This document shows, piece after piece, positions 7,435 through 10,390 of a stretch of DNA of 10,390 nt (its first letter is position 1; every line of letters starts with the position of its first letter). The notes beneath the pieces are model-generated. The model was not told the origin of the DNA. It did not search any database and was given only the letters and a program-made list of their open reading frames with translations. A program made the position numbers and the translations under genes. This DNA comes from an uncultured Roseiflexaceae bacterium (GTDB taxonomy: Bacteria; Chloroflexota; Chloroflexia; Chloroflexales; Roseiflexaceae), in the NCBI GenBank assembly GCA_903868295.1, contig CAIPUQ010000351.1, forward strand, positions 1 through 10,390, given 5' to 3'.

Positions 7435-8538
7435 TTACTCGGGGATTTGCAAACCGGCGCGTACCGTCTGCATCAGTTCCAGACTGGTGGAAGGGTTTTT
7501 GGGGTTGAGAGTCATCCGTGTTTTGGTGAACCCAACCGCCAAGCCATAATCAGGATCTGCGAAACCCGCCGCACCACCCCAGCCATCGTGACCAAAGGCG
7601 TTGATACGCGACGATTGGGTCGGGACCGAATGTCCCAGGATGTACCCCAGGCCAAACCCCATGTCGCGGTCGAGTGTTTGATCCATGCCCCAGCGCTGCA
7701 CGACCGTCGCGTTGGTGACCCGTCGTGGTGGAAGCAAGCGGACGCCGTTGACGCCTTCGCCGATGAGGCTCGCATAGAAGCGTGCAATCGAGCGTGCATT
7801 GGCCATCATGTTGGCGGCTGGGATACAGGCAGTTTGAATGCTCGGATGATTGGCCATCGCAACGGGGTCTGCGGTGGCCGAAGTGGCAGGAATCGCGGTG
7901 TCCAAATCGTGGCTCAGCCGTGTCTTTTGGGCTGCGCGCTCAGCAGGTACGCCAAAAAACAGGTTCTTGATGCCCAGTGGTGTACATATGTCTTCTTGGA
8001 CGAAGCGGGCAAATGGCCGTCCATCGATGCGCCGCACGATTTCGCCGAGTGGCCACCCATACGTCAGCCCGTGATAGGCATGCACTTTACCCGGGGTCGT
8101 GATGGGAGTCATTTCGACAAAGAGTTCCATCATTTCTTGCCAGTTCGACATGGTTTCGATCGAAATGTCTTCGGGCAAATGTGGGATGCCTGCGGTGTGT
8201 GACATGATATGGCGGATCGTGATGCCCTCTTTGCCGTTTCGGGCAAACTGCGGCCAATAGCGGGCAATCGGGTCATCGTAGGCAATCAGATTGCGTTCGG
8301 CGAGGAGGTGGATTGCCGCCGCCGTAATCCCTTTGCTGGTTGACCATACCAGTACCAGGTCGTCTGGAGACATCGCAGTACCCGCATCATCGCGGACGCC
8401 ACGGGTGATGTCGATGATTTGGTGACCATGTTGATAGACCGAGAGTTGCATGCCTTCTTCGCGGCCGCTGGCAATCAGATTGTCCATCTGGACGGTCAAT
8501 TGCTCCCGGAGCGCGTCCATTTCTGGTCCGTTTCGCAT
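7435..8538 (-). CDS. Beta-lactamase-family serine hydrolase (EstB-like), copy A
   Basis: A 367-aa member of the beta-lactamase (class C)/EstB-like esterase family. The nucleophile motif SxxK is S66-T-S-K69 in VWSTSKGITA. The Tyr of the second motif is Y155 in HAYHGLTYGWPLGE, and the KTG-equivalent is H317-D-G in AFGHDGWGGAAGFADP. With no signal peptide it should be cytosolic, which argues against cell-wall or antibiotic action and for an esterase or amidase on a small molecule. The start at 8538 is set by AAAGGA (complement of 8546-8551), 7 nt upstream; an in-frame ATG at 8562 lacks such a site. It lies 104 nt downstream of its paralogue on the same strand, with no clear promoter or hairpin between, and ends just before the shared terminator. 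The substrate is unknown; it may remove acyl groups from sugars handled by the GH32 gene upstream. Confidence 0.85.
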   Translation of the reverse strand: MRNGPEMDALREQLTVQMDNLIASGREEGMQLSVYQHGHQIIDITRGVRDDAGTAMSPDDLVLVWSTSKGITAAAIHLLAERNLIAYDDPIARYWPQFARNGKEGITIRHIMSHTAGIPHLPEDISIETMSNWQEMMELFVEMTPITTPGKVHAYHGLTYGWPLGEIVRRIDGRPFARFVQEDICTPLGIKNLFFGVPAERAAQKTRLSHDLDTAIPATSATADPVAMANHPSIQTACIPAANMMANARSIARFYASLIGEGVNGVRLLPPRRVTNATVVQRWGMDQTLDRDMGFGLGYILGHSVPTQSSRINAFGHDGWGGAAGFADPDYGLAVGFTKTRMTLNPKNPSTSLELMQTVRAGLQIPE

Positions 8539-8642
8539 GAGAGTATCCTTTCGTTCACACATATGGGATCTACCGTGTCCATCGTCGCTGGTGGGTGGGG
8601 GTACTATTGTTGCGCCTGCATACCGCTGTTTGGGTTGTCGTA
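8539..8642 (-). other. Intergenic gap between the paired serine hydrolases
   Basis: This 104-bp spacer holds the Shine-Dalgarno of copy A (AAAGGA, complement of 8546-8551). I find no convincing -35/-10 pair and no terminator hairpin on the minus strand, so co-transcription of copies B and A is the simplest reading. Confidence 0.4.
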
Positions 8643-9758
8643 CTAGAGCTCGGGTATGCCGAGTTCTTTGCGGACTGCTTGTGCGACTGCGATACTCACC
8701 GGGAGTGTATCGTCACTGTTGACCATCCGTGTTTTGGTTAAGGCAAATGCAAAATCATGCTCGGGATCAGCAAATGAAATGGAGCCACCCCATCCACCGT
8801 GACCAAAGACGCCACGGCGTTGCGTCATGGCGGACACGGTGTCGTAGGCCGGTAACTGAAAGCCCAAACCCATGACCACAACACCCTGTGCTGTCGCGTC
8901 TATTGCATAGCGTTGCACACTGCGCGCATGGTCTACGGTGCGTTCGCTGAGTAAGCGCACGCCATTGACGCCATGACCAACCAACGATGCGTAGACGGTC
9001 GCCAGTGCACGTGCACTGGTCATCATGTTGATGCTGGGCATGCAGGCCTGTTGGACCATCGGATGATTGGCGAACTGGGCGGGATTGTCGACCATCTCGG
9101 CAGTTCCGCAGTGGTCGAGGTTAAGCGGCCCATGTACGCCATCGAACGTCAGCCGTGCCGTATCAACGGTGCGTCCTGTTGGCAGTCCGATGTGCAAATG
9201 CGTGATTCCGAGTGGCGCGCATATTTCGTCTTGGACAAATTGGCTAACTGTTTTGCCGGTTGCCCGTCGCAAGACCTCGCCGACTAGCCACCCATAACTG
9301 ATTGCGTGGTAGGCGGGGACTTCGCCGGGATGTGACACCGGCTCCATTTCTTCGAAATGGCGGCACATGAGTTGCCAGTTGCACATTTCGGCAAGCGATA
9401 CACGTGGCATGTTGGGCAGACCTGCGGTGTGTATCAGCAGCTGTCGGAGGGTAATGTGCTGTTTGCCGTTGGCGCCAAACTCCGGCCAATAGCGGACAAC
9501 GAAATCATCGTATGCAAGGAGATTCTTTTGAACCGCGATATGAACGGCGAGGGCGGTGATTCCTTTGGTCATAGACCACGAATAAATCATATCGTCGAGG
9601 CGGAGCGCATTGATACCGGTGATGGTGCCCGACACGATGTCGACAACGCGTTTGCCCTGATGGTATGCAGCGACCTGCACACCCTCTTCGATCCCCTGCG
9701 CTTTGTAGTCGTTCAAAATGCGCAAGACGAGTGCTTGTAACTGCGACTGTTGGGTCAT
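8643..9758 (-). CDS. Beta-lactamase-family serine hydrolase (EstB-like), copy B
   Basis: A 371-aa paralogue of the gene just downstream, alignable along its whole length and by eye roughly half identical (no alignment was computed). Shared blocks include LAYDD..VRYWPEF.ANGK, HTAGLPNMP, VQDEICAPLGI and FADPEHDFAFALTKTRM. Catalytic motifs are S62-M-T-K65 (YSWSMTKGITA), Y150 in PAYHAISYGWLVGE, and H320-G-G (VFGHGGWGGSISFADP). There is no signal peptide, so a cytosolic esterase-like role is likely. The ATG at 9758 is preceded by AGGGGG (complement of 9764-9769), 5 nt upstream; the longer frame to 9809 would run back through the micropeptide ORF and has no better site. The two paralogues differ in the residues after the catalytic Tyr (YHG versus YHA) and in HDG versus HGG, which may mean different substrates. 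Confidence 0.86.
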   Translation of the reverse strand: MTQQSQLQALVLRILNDYKAQGIEEGVQVAAYHQGKRVVDIVSGTITGINALRLDDMIYSWSMTKGITALAVHIAVQKNLLAYDDFVVRYWPEFGANGKQHITLRQLLIHTAGLPNMPRVSLAEMCNWQLMCRHFEEMEPVSHPGEVPAYHAISYGWLVGEVLRRATGKTVSQFVQDEICAPLGITHLHIGLPTGRTVDTARLTFDGVHGPLNLDHCGTAEMVDNPAQFANHPMVQQACMPSINMMTSARALATVYASLVGHGVNGVRLLSERTVDHARSVQRYAIDATAQGVVVMGLGFQLPAYDTVSAMTQRRGVFGHGGWGGSISFADPEHDFAFALTKTRMVNSDDTLPVSIAVAQAVRKELGIPEL

Positions 9759-9774
9759 AGAAGCCCCCTGTACA

Positions 9775-9864
9775 CTATGCACGCCACATATAAATGAATG
9801 CAACTGCAATCAACAGAATCGGAATGAAACAAAAAAACAACGAGTAATCTTGATCGACAATCAT
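9775..9864 (-). CDS. 29-aa single-pass membrane micropeptide (candidate)
   Basis: The minus strand holds a complete 29-codon ORF, ATG at 9864 to TAG at 9775. AAGGA (complement of 9871-9875) lies 6 nt before the ATG, a good ribosome binding site. The peptide begins MIVDQDYS, continues with a hydrophobic stretch of about 18 residues (LFFCFIPILLIAVAFIYM) and ends WRA: an acidic N-terminus, one membrane helix and a positive C-terminal residue. It sits 54 nt after the GH32 stop and 16 nt before the serine hydrolase B start, so it would be translated from the same mRNA, and its stop abuts the Shine-Dalgarno of gene B. I do not recognise a family. It might be a membrane partner of a neighbouring enzyme or transporter, or a leader peptide coupling translation of gene B. 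Real expression is unproven. Confidence 0.5.
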   Translation of the reverse strand: MIVDQDYSLFFCFIPILLIAVAFIYMWRA

Positions 9865-9918
9865 GGATGATCCTTGGTAGTGGTCGCCTGCAGTGGAGCT
9901 GCCCGGTGAATGGATGAA

Positions 9919-10390
9919 TCAGCGCGTAAGAGAAAGGTGCTGCACGAGACAGTCAGGAATCGAGACATCACCGTGTGCAATCAGCTCGATGCGGTCCGCA
10001 GTGCCGTTCGGATAGACCCGCAAGGTGCACACCGTGTACGCACCGGCATACACTTCGATGAGCGAATGGTCGACATAGACGTCCAATGAAAGGGCGTTGC
10101 CGACGCTGTGGTGGAGAGGGATGGTGTAGACATCGCGACTTGTGCCAGGATTATTGCTACTGCGTGCCATGCTACAGACAAGCTCGTTGGTGGTTGGCAG
10201 CCAAGTAATCGTCGTTTGTTCGCCGGTCGTCGGGTCGCTCCGGACAACGAGGGTAACTGTGTCTGCACCGGTGGCCACCAACTGGAGTGCAACACGGTAG
10301 GTTCGACTAGCCACATGGGTCAGTTGATGCTGGAGTTGGCGCAACGACACGTGTTTGGCGTGTACGATGGTTGTCGCCTCGAGGGCTGCA
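9919..10390 (-). CDS. GH32-type glycosidase (levanase/fructosidase/sucrase), C-terminal part
   Basis: The last 156 codons of a gene whose 5' end lies beyond the right edge of the window. The frame stays open to 10390, and the GTG at 10350 is an internal Val rather than a start. The segment LDVYVDHSLIEVYAGAYTV, then CTLRVYP, matches the hallmark of the GH32 C-terminal beta-sandwich, in which a strand with the pattern (I/V)xVDxSxxEV(F/Y) precedes TxRxYP. GH32 enzymes hydrolyse beta-fructosidic bonds in sucrose, levan or inulin using a five-bladed propeller domain that would be encoded upstream. The catalytic residues are therefore not visible here, nor is any signal peptide. It is the first gene of the minus-strand cluster seen in this window. 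Family identity rests on the C-terminal module alone. Confidence 0.72.
   Translation of the reverse strand, partial: AALEATTIVHAKHVSLRQLQHQLTHVASRTYRVALQLVATGADTVTLVVRSDPTTGEQTTITWLPTTNELVCSMARSSNNPGTSRDVYTIPLHHSVGNALSLDVYVDHSLIEVYAGAYTVCTLRVYPNGTADRIELIAHGDVSIPDCLVQHLSLTR

Noticed and set aside
7447..8202. 251-codon plus-strand frame opposite serine hydrolase A
   Set aside because: It is antisense to a gene with intact catalytic motifs, starts within that gene's 3' end just after the bidirectional terminator, and shows no domain.
9002..9019. 18-bp perfect palindrome CCAGTGCACGTGCACTGG
   Set aside because: It lies inside serine hydrolase B, where the codons encode an ordinary conserved-looking stretch (SARALATV). 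There is no promoter or T-run near it. Chance in GC-rich coding DNA is enough.
9759..9809. N-terminal extension of serine hydrolase B to 9809
   Set aside because: The AGGGGG site 5 nt before the ATG at 9758 decides the start. The extension overlaps the micropeptide ORF in another frame.
9775..9830. Promoter for serine hydrolase B within the micropeptide ORF (TTGCAT-18-CATAGT on the minus strand)
   Set aside because: The -35 matches the consensus at only 3 of 6 positions and the -10 at 4 of 6. AT-rich codons for a membrane helix produce such matches by chance.

Overview
The window is about 10.4 kb of dense, fairly GC-rich bacterial DNA from a carbohydrate-utilisation neighbourhood. The gene mix is a PhyH-type oxygenase, an AraA/FucI-like isomerase, a very large GH106-like glycosidase, a Ser/Thr/Glu-linked lipoprotein, beta-lactamase-fold serine hydrolases and a GH32 glycosidase. 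It would fit a free-living heterotroph. The protein style reminds me of Chloroflexota, but nothing in the window is a phylogenetic marker, so that is a weak inference. No rRNA, tRNA, CRISPR, integrase or insertion-sequence signal was seen.

Plus strand, left to right: (1) a phytanoyl-CoA-dioxygenase-like gene (46-831) ends what is probably another operon and is closed by a strong intrinsic terminator built on a 24-bp perfect palindrome (846-875). (2) A new transcription unit follows, with a candidate extended -10 promoter overlapped by a TGCATT-N8-AATGCA dyad (894-913). It carries an L-arabinose/L-fucose isomerase-like gene (963-2402) that overlaps by 4 nt (ATGA) a 1284-aa GH106/alpha-L-rhamnosidase-like glycosidase (2399-6253). 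Neither has a signal peptide, so both probably act in the cytosol: the hydrolase would free a sugar from an imported glycan and the isomerase would convert an aldose to a ketose. (3) A lipoprotein of unknown function (6319-7368) has its own good promoter candidate (TTGAAA-18 bp-TATTAT).

A perfect 16-bp-stem hairpin (7390-7426), U-rich on both sides, separates the plus-strand genes from a convergent minus-strand cluster. Read 5'->3' on the minus strand, that cluster is: the C-terminal part of a GH32-type glycosidase (its 5' end lies beyond the window), a previously uncalled 29-codon ORF for a single-pass membrane micropeptide (9864-9775), a beta-lactamase-family serine hydrolase (9758-8643), and a second paralogous serine hydrolase (8538-7435). 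Spacing is short and each start has a good Shine-Dalgarno sequence, so the cluster may be one operon linking fructan or sucrose hydrolysis to two cytosolic esterase-like enzymes.

The two items most worth following up are the translationally coupled isomerase/giant glycosidase pair with its candidate operator, and the hydrophobic micropeptide between the GH32 gene and the paired serine hydrolases.
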